From positions 62,001 to 126,000 of the forward strand of contig CAXBHL010000005.1 of the NCBI GenBank assembly GCA_963975575.1: a DNA stretch of 64,000 nt. Reading direction: 5' to 3'. The notes under the pieces are model-generated. The model was given only the letters and a program-made list of their open reading frames with translations. It was not told the origin of the DNA and searched no databases. The stretch comes from UBA6054 sp963975575 (GTDB taxonomy: Bacteria > Planctomycetota > Phycisphaerae > Phycisphaerales > UBA1924). Positions 54,070 to 62,682 of the stretch are shown here, one piece after another. Position 1 is the stretch's first letter, and each line of letters begins with the position of its first letter. A program made the position numbers and the translations under genes.

Positions 54070-54113
54070 CTTGCGCAAGTCGGTGCGGCGGTCGTCGTAA
54101 GTGGAGTCTGGTC

Positions 54114-54848
54114 ATGCCAACGGTCATCGGAGCGGACGGGTGCCGGGGTGGTTGGGTCTGTTGCACGCTGGCGACCGACGGGGCGGTTTCGTTCCGGTTT
54201 GTTGAGCGTCTGGGCCGCATCGATCGCGCGTGCGACCTGTGCTGCGTGGACATGCCGATCGGGCTGGCGACGAACGGGGTTCGGAAAGCGGACGCGCGGG
54301 CCAAGCGGCTGCTGTCCCGCTGGAACGCCCGGGTGTTCCTCACGCCCGCGCGGGGGGTCTTCGAACAATCGGTGTACCCGGAGGCGAACGCGCGCTCCAG
54401 GGAGTTGACCGGCAAGGGGCTGTCGAAGCAGATGTGGCACATCATGCCCAAGATCCGCGAGGTCGACTCGGCCTTGCGGGCGGATCCGGGCCTGCGTGCG
54501 CTGGTGCGGGAGTGTCACCCGGAGGTCTGCTTCTGGGGGCTCACCGGCGCGGTGATCGGGACGAACAAGAAGACGCCGGAGGGCTTTGCGGCGCGCGTCG
54601 CGGTGCTGTCACGGTTCGTGGCCGACGCCCGGGATCGCGTCCGCGGCGCGATGGATTCTTTCCCGGGGGGCGTCGCGCAGCCGGACGACCTCGTCGATGC
54701 CATGGTGTGCGCGGTCACCGCGGCGGGCCTGTGGGACGGCTCGCTGCGGACGCTGCCGGAGGCCCCGGCGCGGGACGCTCTCGGCCTGCCGATGGAGATG
54801 GTGTACCGGGACGGGTCGGCGGCCTCGGTCAGCCCGCGAGTTGCTTGA
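54114..54848 (+). CDS. DUF429 domain-containing protein
   Basis: The protein has 244 residues with GGAG seven bases before the ATG. The DUF429 pattern is present: VIGADGCRGGWVCC (the N-terminal GxDGxxxGW), CCVDMPIGLATNGVRKADAR, an R-rich ARVFLTPAR segment, HIMPKIREVD, ECHPEVCFWGL (the conserved H-P-E), and QPDDLVDAMVCAVTAAGLWD. The fold is RNase H-like, with acidic residues that may bind metal. No function is established. The last 20 bases overlap the 3' end of the convergent sco1 gene. Confidence 0.88.
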   Translation: MPTVIGADGCRGGWVCCTLATDGAVSFRFVERLGRIDRACDLCCVDMPIGLATNGVRKADARAKRLLSRWNARVFLTPARGVFEQSVYPEANARSRELTGKGLSKQMWHIMPKIREVDSALRADPGLRALVRECHPEVCFWGLTGAVIGTNKKTPEGFAARVAVLSRFVADARDRVRGAMDSFPGGVAQPDDLVDAMVCAVTAAGLWDGSLRTLPEAPARDALGLPMEMVYRDGSAASVSPRVA

Positions 54849-55494
54849 CCTTGGCGATCAGGGCGTCCACCTCGTCGGTGTCGTCGTAGCGGTACAGGCC
54901 GATGACATGGCGGTCCGGGCCGAGCAGGATGAGGCGGGTGGGGTGGTTGATGGCCCGCCCGCCCGAATCGGGATCCACCCCGACGTCGCCGATCTCGAAC
55001 TTGAGCCCGTCCTTGACGATGGACGCGACGAGGCGGGGATCCCCGGTCGCGAAGGCCCAGCGGGTGGGGTCGGCGCCGTACCGGGTCGCGTACTGATCGA
55101 TGATCTGGGGCGTGTCCAGGTCGCCGTCGATCGAGATGGACATGAGGCGGGCCTTGGTGCCCTTTGTCTCGTTCTGCACGCGGGCCATCGCCTGGCTCAT
55201 GCCCGGGCACCAGAGCGGGCAGGAGGTGAAGAAGAAATCCAGGACGGTGTAGTGCCCGTCGAGTGCGGCGTGGGTGATGGGGTTGCCGTCGCGATCGGTC
55301 AGTTCGAACTCGGGCACCGCGAAGTCGGCGTAGGGGTTCTCGCCGGCGTCGGCCGGCATCGGGGTGATGCTCCCGGCCCCGTCCTCGGGCCCGACCGCGC
55401 CCGCCGGCGGCGCGTAGGTCGCCACCAGGAACAGGATGATCCCGACGGTCAGGAGCATGAGCACGAGTGAGATGACGATGATGTGGGGGCGCAT
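54829..55494 (-). CDS. sco1: SCO1/SenC family copper chaperone for cytochrome oxidase
   Basis: The protein has 221 residues. The ATG at 55494 (MRPHIIVISLVLMLLTVGII) follows an AGGA six bases away, and the N-terminal helix anchors the protein in the membrane. The thioredoxin-like domain contains LDFFFTSCPLWCPGMSQAMA with the CxxxC copper motif and INHPTRLILLGPDRHV with the third ligand His. SCO proteins deliver copper to, or maintain thiols in, the CuA site of cytochrome c oxidase. It is the last gene of a minus-strand row with the ABC exporter and ctaB. Confidence 0.93.
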   Translation of the reverse strand: MRPHIIVISLVLMLLTVGIILFLVATYAPPAGAVGPEDGAGSITPMPADAGENPYADFAVPEFELTDRDGNPITHAALDGHYTVLDFFFTSCPLWCPGMSQAMARVQNETKGTKARLMSISIDGDLDTPQIIDQYATRYGADPTRWAFATGDPRLVASIVKDGLKFEIGDVGVDPDSGGRAINHPTRLILLGPDRHVIGLYRYDDTDEVDALIAKVKQLAG

Positions 55495-55502
55495 GGGCAA
55501 TC

Positions 55503-56300
55503 CTACGGGGTGTTCGGTGCGGGCTTTCGGTGGCGGGCCTTGCTTGTCATGGATCGTGGATGGCCGGTTCGGCCGATGACCGAAATCCCGGCAAGGAGCC
55601 CTGCGACCGTCGCCGCGATGGTCACGCTCCAGGCGATCCTCGGATCCGATGTCGGGTTCATGCCCAGCGCGTGGCGCATGGCCTCGTGGCCCCAGGTCAG
55701 CGGGTTGAAGCGGGCGATCAGGGCGAGCCATCCGGCTGCGGTGGCGATGGGAAAGACCGAGCCGGAGAGCAGCCACATGGGCATCAGGATGGTGTTCATC
55801 ACTCCGTGGTAGCCCTGGGTCGAATCCACGCGCCAGGCGAGGGTCAGGCCCAGGCCGATCAGCCCGGCGGAGATGCAGGCCAGCGCGCCCACCGCGGCGA
55901 GGAAGCCGGGGACCGAGACGGCGTGGCCGATCGCGGGGAGGGTGAGCAGCACGATGGCACCCTGCAGCGTGGCCATGAGCGAGCCGGCCGCGATCTTCGC
56001 ACCGGCGATCGAGGCGCGGGGCGCGGGCGAGACCAGGGCGGCGCGCAGGAAGCCGTCCTGGCGGTCCTGGATCAGCGAGATCGCACCGAAGATCGACGCG
56101 AACAGCACGGTCATGCTGGCTACGCCCGGGACCAGAAAGACGCGCATCGACGCGTCGACGCCCAGGTTGGTCATCCCCGAGAACCCCGCGGCGAAGAAGA
56201 CCCAGATCATGGCGGGCGTGGCGACGGCCGCGACGATGCGGGTGGGCTGGCGCACCTGCCGGATCATCTCGCGTTTGAACAGGCCCAGGAGCGCGCTCAC
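55503..56300 (-). CDS. ABC-2 type transporter permease
   Basis: The protein has 265 residues from GTG 56300, whose GTGA overlaps the ATPase stop (56297-56300). It has six predicted helices (for example RIVAAVATPAMIWVFFAAGF and NTILMPMWLLSGSVFPIATA) and the ABC-2 signature region SGSVFPIATAAGWLALIARF with NPLTWGHEAMRHAL. It pairs with the ATPase encoded directly upstream. Placement between ctaB and sco1 suggests a role in cytochrome oxidase assembly, such as haem or copper handling, but this is inference. Confidence 0.88.
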   Translation of the reverse strand: MSALLGLFKREMIRQVRQPTRIVAAVATPAMIWVFFAAGFSGMTNLGVDASMRVFLVPGVASMTVLFASIFGAISLIQDRQDGFLRAALVSPAPRASIAGAKIAAGSLMATLQGAIVLLTLPAIGHAVSVPGFLAAVGALACISAGLIGLGLTLAWRVDSTQGYHGVMNTILMPMWLLSGSVFPIATAAGWLALIARFNPLTWGHEAMRHALGMNPTSDPRIAWSVTIAATVAGLLAGISVIGRTGHPRSMTSKARHRKPAPNTP

Positions 56301-57199
56301 GGCACCGCCTCCGGCGCCGGTGACTCCGCGTCGGCGGTGTGCCAGAGGTAGACATCCTCGAGCGAAGGCGCCGAGAGCCGCAGCGTGGCGGCGTCCATCG
56401 GGCAGGCTTGGATCAGGTCGGTCCTGGCGTGCGCCACGATGGCCCCGCCCGACCACCAGCGGGCGTCCACGCCCGTCGTATCGAGCCAGCGGCGTACCGC
56501 GCCACTGTCCGCGCCCGGGCGCAGATCGACGCGGGCGACGCGTCCGCCCAGCGGCCCGCGGAGTTGTTCGGGCGTGCCCTGCGCGACGATGCGCCCTTCA
56601 CGGAGCAGCACCGCCCGGTCCGCCCGCTCGGCCTCTTCGCCGAGGTGGGTGGCCAGGAGCACCGTGAGATGCTCATCTTTCCGCACGGCGTCGATGGTCC
56701 GCCAGAAACGGGCCCGGGCGTCGATGTCCAGCCCGGTGGTGGGCTCGTCGAGGATGAGGACCGTGGGGTTGCCCATCAGGGCGCGGGCGAGGTCGGCCCG
56801 CCGGCGCTGCCCGCCGGACAGACGGCCGCAGCGCGTCGTGAGGATGTCGCTCAGCCCGATCGTTTCCGTCAGCCGGTCGGCGCGGGCCCGCGCCTCGTTG
56901 GTTGAAATGCCCGCGAGCGCCGCGGCGAGACGGAGGTTCTCGCGCACGGTCAGGAGATCGTCGACGGCGGGCGTCTGGAACACGACACCGAGCGACCGGC
57001 GGTCAGCGGGAGAGGCGACGGTGCCGGACGCCGGGCGGTGCAGGCCGGTGAGCACGCGCATCAGGGTGGACTTGCCCGAGCCGTTGGGGCCCAGCAGGGC
57101 GACGAGTTCGCGATCGGCGGCGAGGGTGACGTCATCGAGGGCGGGCCGGCGGGCGCCGGGGTAGGTCGCCGAGATGGCGCGGAGGTCGATGGCGGGCAT
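56297..57199 (-). CDS. ABC transporter ATP-binding protein
   Basis: The protein has 300 residues with a Walker A GPNGSGKSTLMRV, a Q-loop FQTPAVDD, a signature RLSGGQRRRADLARALM and a Walker B LILDEPTTGLDIDAR, then the H-loop ATHLGEE. The C-terminal part is the usual extension of drug/ABC-2 exporters. It shares one base with the ctaB stop (TGATG at 57201-57197) and overlaps the permease by four bases, so all three are co-translated. Confidence 0.93.
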   Translation of the reverse strand: MPAIDLRAISATYPGARRPALDDVTLAADRELVALLGPNGSGKSTLMRVLTGLHRPASGTVASPADRRSLGVVFQTPAVDDLLTVRENLRLAAALAGISTNEARARADRLTETIGLSDILTTRCGRLSGGQRRRADLARALMGNPTVLILDEPTTGLDIDARARFWRTIDAVRKDEHLTVLLATHLGEEAERADRAVLLREGRIVAQGTPEQLRGPLGGRVARVDLRPGADSGAVRRWLDTTGVDARWWSGGAIVAHARTDLIQACPMDAATLRLSAPSLEDVYLWHTADAESPAPEAVP

Positions 57200-58161
57200 C
57201 AGAAGATGGATCGCAGGAGCGCCTCGGTCACCATGACGATCAGCAGCACCGGCAGGTGGATGATCGAACCGATGAACACGGCCCGCGCCGTCTTTTCGGT
57301 CGGCTGGAGCACCACCCGCATGCCGAGCGCGACCAGCATCAGCCCGAGCAGCACGCAGGCCGCGATCGTCGCCCAGCCGAGCAGGTCGGGGGCCGCGAAC
57401 ACCACGCCGGCGGAGACGGGGATCAGCAGCACGGACGTGCCGACGATGATCCCGGCGGTCAGACGCCCGGTCGGATCGACCGCGGGGAGCATGCGGAAGC
57501 CGCCCTGCTCGTAGTCAGCCCGGCACATCCACGCGATGGCGAGGAAGTGGGGGATCTGCCAGACCATCATCAGGGCGAACAACGCCAGGCCGATGGGGTC
57601 GCGGAGCGGCTCGAAGCCCACGCCCGGGGCCACCGCGGCGGTGCCGATCATGACGGGCAACGCTCCGGGGATCGCGCCGACCAGTGTGTTCCAGATGGTG
57701 ATGGGCTTGAGCGGGGTGTAGAAGATGATGTACGAGCCCGCCGAGACGAGCGCGATAAAGGCGGGCATCGTGCCGCAGAGCGCGAAGAGCCACGCGGTGC
57801 CGGAGACGACGAGTGAGAGCCCCAGCCAGAACACCGCGCGCGACGACAGCCGGGCGGAGGGGATGGGGCGCGATCGCGTGCGGCCCATCCGCGCGTCGCG
57901 GTCGGACTCGTACCACTGGTTCAGCGCGTTCGCGCCGCCCGCGGCCAACGCGGTGCCGATGACCACGCCGGCGGCCAGGCGGACCCAATCCCACAGGTGC
58001 AGCCCGCCGTAGTGCAGCCCGGCGAGCATCAGGCCCACGGAAGCGGTGATGGTCACGAGGCGCGTGATGCCCGGTTTGGTCACTTCCACGCACGCGGACA
58101 AGACTCCCGCGGCGGGGCGTTCGGTGGGCATGACGGCCTCGGAAACGGCGGATCTGGTCAC
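57199..58161 (-). CDS. ctaB: Protoheme IX farnesyltransferase (heme o synthase)
   Basis: The protein has 320 residues from a GTG at 58161; ATG 58131 is a possible alternative. The UbiA-family membrane fold has both Asp-rich loops: NALNQWYESDRDARMGRTRS (the N-x-x-x-D-x-x-x-D-x-x-M-x-R-T motif) and a second loop around WMCRADYEQGGFRML. The family stretch YTPLKPITIWNTLVGAIPGA is conserved. It attaches farnesyl to haem b to make haem o for aa3- or bo-type oxidases. The GTG lies six bases after TAGAAT, which also contains the stop codon of the upstream gene. Confidence 0.92.
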   Translation of the reverse strand: MTRSAVSEAVMPTERPAAGVLSACVEVTKPGITRLVTITASVGLMLAGLHYGGLHLWDWVRLAAGVVIGTALAAGGANALNQWYESDRDARMGRTRSRPIPSARLSSRAVFWLGLSLVVSGTAWLFALCGTMPAFIALVSAGSYIIFYTPLKPITIWNTLVGAIPGALPVMIGTAAVAPGVGFEPLRDPIGLALFALMMVWQIPHFLAIAWMCRADYEQGGFRMLPAVDPTGRLTAGIIVGTSVLLIPVSAGVVFAAPDLLGWATIAACVLLGLMLVALGMRVVLQPTEKTARAVFIGSIIHLPVLLIVMVTEALLRSIF

Positions 58162-58167
58162 GGGACG

Positions 58168-58173
58168 ATTCTA
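58168..58173 (-). promoter_or_regulatory. -10 element of the ctaB operon, predicted leaderless
   Basis: TAGAAT on the minus strand ends six bases before the GTG start of ctaB, so the first transcribed base would be the G of the GTG. No ribosome binding site or clear -35 hexamer is visible. Confidence 0.45.
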
Positions 58174-59403
58174 GGGCCTCGGTTGGGTATTCGTGTCGGG
58201 CACGACGATTTCCGCCCAGACCGGAAAGTGGTCCGAAGGACGGATTGATGGTTCGCCGGCCGCGGGTCTCCAGATGCCCGTTCGGAGCACGCGGAGGGCC
58301 GCGGACGGGAGCACGTAGTCCACCCGCAAGCCGAAGGAGGCGGTGTCGGTCGGGTCGAGGCGATCTTCTGCGGATTCCGCGGCCGGTCGCGGGTCCGGTC
58401 CGAGCGTGGGGGACGCGAGCAGGTGGGCGATCGGCTCGCCGACGGAGTTGCCGTCGGTTGGGTCGGCGTTGAGATCGCCGAGGACCACCGCCATGGCACC
58501 CGGAGGCAGGCCCCCGGGGTCGCCGTGGTCGTCGACGAGCCACGGGGCGTTGTCGAGGTAGGCCCGGAGCAGGCGGATCTCGTCCTGGTTGCGGAGCTTG
58601 TTTCGCTGCTCGGGCCCGTCGAAGGCCGGGGGCGTCGGGTGGGAGATCACGCAGTAAAGGATGCTGCCGTTGGGCAGGCGGACCGGCACCGAAGCGAGGG
58701 TCTTCGAGGGGAGTGGGAACGACGCCCAGGCTTCGGGCGGGTACCAGGGCGAACCGTCGGGCGCGCGCGGCTGGACGGCGCCGGGGAGGTCGGCCCACCG
58801 GAACAGGCGGTAGGTGCGGATCTGATCGTGCAGGATCTCGAAACGGGGGTCGACGAGCAGCGCCATCCCGTACTGGCCGGGGAAGGTGCCGAAGCCCCAG
58901 GCGTCGTTGCCGAAGGCTCGCTGTTCCGGGGTCTGTGTTGGCGGCGAGCCGTCCGCGTTGGCGGGGGCGGGGACGGGCCAGTCCCGGACGGCGGCGCCGG
59001 AACGGTCGAGGTCGAACGAGCTCGGCTCGCCGGTGTTGACCGGCGGCATCCAGGCCCGGAACTCGATCGCGGTCAGCCCCGACGCCTGCGGCCGGGCCAA
59101 GAAGCGGTCCACGAACCGGACCGCGTTCTGGCCGGCGGGCTCGTCCGGGCTGTCCGGGTGCGGGCGGTCGTAGGCGATCTCGTTGAGAAGCAGGATGTTG
59201 GGGCGGAGCCGCTGGATGGTCTCGGCAAGGCGTTCGAGCCGGGGGTGGTCGGGCGTGTCGAGGTCCGAGGTCCGCACGTCCTCGATGTTGAAGGTGCCGA
59301 CCCGGATGGCGAGGTCCTGGGACCGGGCGGCCACCGCGGCGACCCCGAGGATGACGGGCAGGAGCGGGCGGGTGAGACGGGCGGAAGTGGCGCTTGGGGG
59401 CAT
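58171..59403 (-). CDS. Secreted endonuclease/exonuclease/phosphatase family protein
   Basis: The protein has 410 residues. A signal peptide-like N-terminus (LTRPLLPVILGVAAVAARSQ) precedes the EEP fold: IRVGTFNIEDVRTSD, LLLNEIAYDRPHPDSP (catalytic Glu), VISHPTPPAFDG, VVLGDLNADPTDGNS (Asp/Asn metal-site pair), GLRVDYVLPS and a terminal SDHFPVWAEI with the catalytic Asp-His. Members cleave nucleic acids or phosphodiesters. It is 9 bases upstream of ctaB on the same strand; its own start has a strong predicted leaderless promoter. Confidence 0.9.
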   Translation of the reverse strand: MPPSATSARLTRPLLPVILGVAAVAARSQDLAIRVGTFNIEDVRTSDLDTPDHPRLERLAETIQRLRPNILLLNEIAYDRPHPDSPDEPAGQNAVRFVDRFLARPQASGLTAIEFRAWMPPVNTGEPSSFDLDRSGAAVRDWPVPAPANADGSPPTQTPEQRAFGNDAWGFGTFPGQYGMALLVDPRFEILHDQIRTYRLFRWADLPGAVQPRAPDGSPWYPPEAWASFPLPSKTLASVPVRLPNGSILYCVISHPTPPAFDGPEQRNKLRNQDEIRLLRAYLDNAPWLVDDHGDPGGLPPGAMAVVLGDLNADPTDGNSVGEPIAHLLASPTLGPDPRPAAESAEDRLDPTDTASFGLRVDYVLPSAALRVLRTGIWRPAAGEPSIRPSDHFPVWAEIVVPDTNTQPRP

Positions 59404-59438
59404 CGGACGATTGAAAGCATGGCTTTGCGCTTTGACAA
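59404..59438 (-). promoter_or_regulatory. Strong sigma70-type promoter, predicted leaderless
   Basis: On the minus strand TTGTCA (59438-59433), a 17-base spacer and TTCAAT (59415-59410) lie six bases before ATG 59403. The predicted start point is the A of the ATG. No Shine-Dalgarno sequence is present. This is the best-formed case of the leaderless pattern in the window. Confidence 0.65.
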
Positions 59439-59459
59439 TGGGGCCAGGACGGCGAAACT
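59432..59459 (+). promoter_or_regulatory. Candidate promoter of tRNA-Arg
   Basis: A perfect -35 hexamer TTGACA (59432-59437) is followed after 16 bases by a weak -10 GAAACT (59454-59459). It overlaps the -35 region of the divergent gene above. The tRNA begins at 59486. Confidence 0.4.
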
Positions 59460-59485
59460 GTCGTGGTGGGGATCCGTTCCCCCGG

Positions 59486-59559
59486 GCCCCGGTAGCTCAG
59501 CTGGATAGAGCAGCGGACTTCTAATCCGCAGGTCGTGCGTTCGAATCGCACCCGGGGTG
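59486..59559 (+). tRNA. tRNA-Arg (anticodon TCT)
   Basis: A 74-base cloverleaf forms with acceptor GCCCCGG/CCGGGGT, D arm GCTC/GAGC, anticodon arm GCGGA-CTTCTAA-TCCGC with anticodon TCT, T arm GTGCG-TTCGAAT-CGCAC and discriminator G. CCA is not encoded. It lies 66 bases before the response regulator gene and no terminator is visible between them. Confidence 0.96.
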
Positions 59560-59625
59560 TATTGGGCTGTTATCCTTGGTAGTCATTGTTCCGCGGACGG
59601 CTGACGCCGGAAATGGGAGGTTCGT

Positions 59626-60300
59626 ATGCGGATTCTGATCGTCGAGGACAATCCGAAGATGGCCGGGGCTATCCAGCGGGGGCTGCGCGAGCACGGGTAC
59701 GCGCCGGACGTGAGTCACTCGGGGTTCGAGGGTGAGGATCTGGCGGCGGTGGAGCCGTACGACCTGATCGTGCTTGATGTGATGCTGCCGGACCGCGACG
59801 GGGTGGACGTGTGCCGGAATCTGCGCCGGCGGAACATCAAGACCCCGGTGCTGATGCTGACGGCGCTCTCGAGCACGGACGACAAGGTGAGCGGGCTGGA
59901 CGCGGGGGCGGACGACTACCTGACCAAGCCGTTCGAGTTCGAGGAGCTGCTGGCCCGCGTGCGTGCGTTGCTGCGTCGGGGCGAGGCGGTGGAGGGGCGC
60001 GTGCTCGAGATGGAGGGGCTCGAACTGGACCTGTATACCCGGCACGCGAGGCGGGGCGAAGACGAGTACGAGCTCTCCAACAAGGAGTTCGCGCTGCTCG
60101 AGTACCTCATGCGCAACCCCAACCGGGTGCTGTCGCGGACGCAGATCGCCGAGAAGGTCTGGGACATGAACTTCGAGCCGGGCAGCAACGTGATCGACGT
60201 GTACGTCTCGTCGCTGCGCAAGAAGATCGACCGCGGCTACGAGCGTGAGTTGATCCACACCATCAAGGGCGCGGGCTATCGGTTCGGCGTGCTGGACTGA
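59626..60300 (+). CDS. OmpR/PhoB family response regulator
   Basis: The protein has 224 residues. The receiver domain has the acidic pair E7/D8, the phosphoacceptor D51 (LIVLDVMLP), T79/A80 (MLTA) and K101 (YLTKPFEF). The C-terminal winged helix (LSNKEFALLEYLMRNPNRVL, VIDVYVSSLRKKID, IKGAGYRFGVLD) binds DNA. GGGAGG precedes the ATG. It is followed two bases later by the histidine kinase gene, so the two form one operon. Similarity in the receiver resembles the CusR/QseB type, but the stimulus is unknown. Confidence 0.96.
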   Translation: MRILIVEDNPKMAGAIQRGLREHGYAPDVSHSGFEGEDLAAVEPYDLIVLDVMLPDRDGVDVCRNLRRRNIKTPVLMLTALSSTDDKVSGLDAGADDYLTKPFEFEELLARVRALLRRGEAVEGRVLEMEGLELDLYTRHARRGEDEYELSNKEFALLEYLMRNPNRVLSRTQIAEKVWDMNFEPGSNVIDVYVSSLRKKIDRGYERELIHTIKGAGYRFGVLD

Positions 60301-60302
60301 AC

Positions 60303-61853
60303 GTGGGCGAGGGTCCCCCATCCGTGACTCGGGGAGCGGCCGAGTCCCCGCGTTTCTCGCTGCGGCTGAAACTGACCGTGTGGGTCGTGGCGATCTACAC
60401 CGTGATCCAGTGGACCACGGGCGGGGTGCTGTGGCTCTACCAGGCGTCGTCGATCGAGCGGGTTTCCAACGCGCGGCTGCTGGAGCGGGCCGAGGACCTG
60501 ACCGGTCTCGTCGCCGCGATCGTGCCGGGCGTCGATCGCGAGCGTCTGGACGAGATCGCCCGCGAGCAGTCGCGGTTCATGCGGTTCGAGACGCTGTCGG
60601 TGGACGTGCTGGGGCGTGACGGCGCTTCGGTCGTCCCGGGCGGCGACGGGCCGGTTCGGGTCGGGGAGGTGCCGGTTGCTCGGCTGCTGTCCAGCGGGCG
60701 TGAGTCGTTTTTCCGGCTGCGCCGCCTCCCGTCAGCGGGGACGGATTCGGCGGAGCGTGCCGACGCGGAGCCGCCTCTTCGGGCGGTGGGCTTGACGATG
60801 CTGGGTGCGGACCTGGAGCCGTACGTGCTGGTCGTGGCCAGCTCGGACGCGTTCGCGCGCAGCCAGCTGGGGCTGGTCAGGCGGGTGGTGCTGATCTCGG
60901 CCCTGGCCGGCCCGCTCGCGGCCGCGGTGAGCGGGTGGTTCATCGCCGGAATCGCGGTGGCGCCGTTCGAGCGGCTGCGGAGGATGGCCAGCGACTTCGG
61001 GCCCGATTCGCTGAACCGATCGCTGAGGATCGAGCCGGTCAGCACGGAGGTCGCGGAACTGACCGAGCAGCTCGAGCAGGCTCGTCGTCGGATCCGCGAC
61101 GCGTTCAAGGCCCAGGACCGGTTCCTGAGCAACATCTCGCACGAGATCAAGACGCCCATCGCGGTGATCGCCGTGGAGGCCGAGACGCTCGATCTCGGAT
61201 CGTCGCCGGCGGAGGTGGCGGATTTCGTCGAATCCGCGCGGGAGGAGATGATGCGGCTGGGCAAGCTCGTGGAGAGCTTCCTGACGCTGGCCCGGTTGCA
61301 GGAGGGCAGCGAGGGTTCACGGGCCCAGCGGTACGCGGCCAACGACCTCGTGATGGATGCGGTCGAGCACAACGCGTCCATGGCGGGTCAGGCGGGCGTC
61401 CGGCTGACCGCCGAGCTGCTGTCGGACGAGGGGACCATGGGCACGGCGGTGCGCGGCGACCCGGAGCTGCTGCGCACGATGCTGGACAACCTCATCCGCA
61501 ATGCCATCCGGTTCACGCAGCCGGGCGGACGCGTGGTGGCGGCGGTCGGGTTGGTGCCCGGGGGGGTGGAGGTCTCCGTGCTGGACGAGGGCCCTGGGAT
61601 TCCCGAGGGGCAGATCGACACGGTTTTCGATCGGTTCGCGCAGGCCGCGAACCAGGATGGGCGCGCGGGGGGTGGGCGTGGCGGGGGCGTGAACAGGCCC
61701 CAGAACGGGCACGGCCTTGGGCTGGCGATTGCCCGGGGGATCGCCGAGATGCACGGCGGGTCCATCGCGGCGGAGAACCGGGCGACCGGGGGGTGCGTTT
61801 TCCGTGTCCGGTTGCCGATCGCTCCGGACACCTCGGGAAACCCCGAGGTATGA
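60303..61853 (+). CDS. Sensor histidine kinase
   Basis: The protein has 516 residues from a GTG start. Two transmembrane helices (LTVWVVAIYTVIQWTTGGVL and VVLISALAGPLAAAVSGWFI) enclose a sensory loop of about 150 residues with no recognised domain. A HAMP-like linker follows, then the phosphoacceptor helix FLSNISHEIKTP with H280. The ATPase domain has NLIRNAIRFTQPGG (N box), DEGPGIPEGQ (G1), DRFAQAA (F box) and GHGLGLAIARG (G2). A Gly/Arg-rich insertion (DGRAGGGRGGGVNRPQNG) lies in the ATP lid. It phosphorylates the regulator encoded upstream. Confidence 0.95.
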   Translation: MGEGPPSVTRGAAESPRFSLRLKLTVWVVAIYTVIQWTTGGVLWLYQASSIERVSNARLLERAEDLTGLVAAIVPGVDRERLDEIAREQSRFMRFETLSVDVLGRDGASVVPGGDGPVRVGEVPVARLLSSGRESFFRLRRLPSAGTDSAERADAEPPLRAVGLTMLGADLEPYVLVVASSDAFARSQLGLVRRVVLISALAGPLAAAVSGWFIAGIAVAPFERLRRMASDFGPDSLNRSLRIEPVSTEVAELTEQLEQARRRIRDAFKAQDRFLSNISHEIKTPIAVIAVEAETLDLGSSPAEVADFVESAREEMMRLGKLVESFLTLARLQEGSEGSRAQRYAANDLVMDAVEHNASMAGQAGVRLTAELLSDEGTMGTAVRGDPELLRTMLDNLIRNAIRFTQPGGRVVAAVGLVPGGVEVSVLDEGPGIPEGQIDTVFDRFAQAANQDGRAGGGRGGGVNRPQNGHGLGLAIARGIAEMHGGSIAAENRATGGCVFRVRLPIAPDTSGNPEV

Positions 61854-61881
61854 GGTCGCAATTGGTGGATTTTTTTACACT

Positions 61882-61897
61882 ATGAATCGGGATTCAT
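61882..61897. promoter_or_regulatory. 16-bp perfect palindrome, site 1
   Basis: ATGAATC-GG-GATTCAT is a perfect inverted repeat. TACACT, a -10-like hexamer, lies directly before it (61876-61881), and the small membrane protein gene starts 46 bases after it. Its core matches site 2 at 63307-63322. Confidence 0.55.
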
Positions 61898-61942
61898 CTC
61901 AATCTTGGGGCGTGTTCATCCAAATGGCGGACCATACTGGGG

Positions 61943-62191
61943 ATGAAGCGATCGGATTCCAGATGGAGTCAGGTGTTGATCGCGATCGGGTTTGTGACGG
62001 CGGGGCTCGCCGGGGCACTGGTCAGCGGTTACGCGATGTTCGTGCTCGGCCGGAGCGGCGCCTGGTGGGATGTGGTGTTCGTGTCGGGCGTGCTGCTCGT
62101 GGTTGTGGTCCTCGTTCGGGGGCTGGCCTGTGCGGCCGCGGGCTCGTTCGAGCGTGGCTGGAAAGGCCACCACGAGAACGGCCGCGGCTGA
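61943..62191 (+). CDS. Small two-helix membrane protein
   Basis: The protein has 82 residues. It starts MKRSDSRWSQ, followed by two hydrophobic helices (VLIAIGFVTAGLAGALVSGY and DVVFVSGVLLVVVVLVRGLA) and a short basic tail. GGGG just upstream of the ATG may serve as the ribosome binding site. I do not recognise a family. It follows the two-component system and the palindrome, and begins the group of tiny envelope genes. Confidence 0.6.
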   Translation: MKRSDSRWSQVLIAIGFVTAGLAGALVSGYAMFVLGRSGAWWDVVFVSGVLLVVVVLVRGLACAAAGSFERGWKGHHENGRG

Positions 62192-62302
62192 TCTCGCTGC
62201 GGTACTGACAGCACGGTGCGGCATGGCACAACGCCGGCGGCGGCGAATCGCCGCGGCGGGTTTGCCGGGTCGGCCGGGATGGAACGAATGAATACGGCGC
62301 AC

Positions 62303-62331
62303 GAAAGACCCCGGACGGGACGCCCGGGGTC
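62303..62331 (-). terminator. Terminator of the acidic lipoprotein gene
   Basis: On the minus strand GACCCCGG and CCGGGGTC form an 8-bp stem (62331-62324 with 62314-62307) with a 9-base loop, followed by TTTC. Confidence 0.7.
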
Positions 62332-62361
62332 GGCTTCATATCGGCTGCTTGGCGCGTTCGA

Positions 62362-62583
62362 TCAGGGCTGGCCCATGCCATCGTCGATCGCGTCGTCGAT
62401 GTCGTCGGCGGCATCGTCCATGGCGTCGCCGGCGTCGTCGGCGGCGTCATCAATGGATTCGCCGATGTTCTCCGCGGACAGGTCGTTGTCATCGTCGCAC
62501 GCGGCCAGGGACAGGCCTGCAACGGAGATCGCCAGGACGCCGGCGAGGCGCAACAGTTCGGTTTCAAATCGGGAGTTCTTCAT
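62362..62583 (-). CDS. Small acidic lipoprotein
   Basis: The protein has 73 residues; AGGAG lies six bases before the ATG. A signal peptide ends in a lipobox LAAC (AISVAGLSLAAC), so the mature protein of about 45 residues is lipid-anchored. The mature part is made of Asp/Ala repeats (DDAADDAGDAMDDAADDIDD), probably a strongly acidic amphipathic helix. No family is recognised. Its tiny size and lipobox resemble the entericidin-like gene nearby. Confidence 0.75.
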   Translation of the reverse strand: MKNSRFETELLRLAGVLAISVAGLSLAACDDDNDLSAENIGESIDDAADDAGDAMDDAADDIDDAIDDGMGQP

Positions 62584-62682
62584 GTCGTGCTCCTATGTCC
62601 GCCCGGGTCCCGGGGGGCCGCGAGGCGAAAAAATGGTCGGGAGTGAGGCGGGCCTTGGCCCGTGTGACTGGCGTCACGAATG

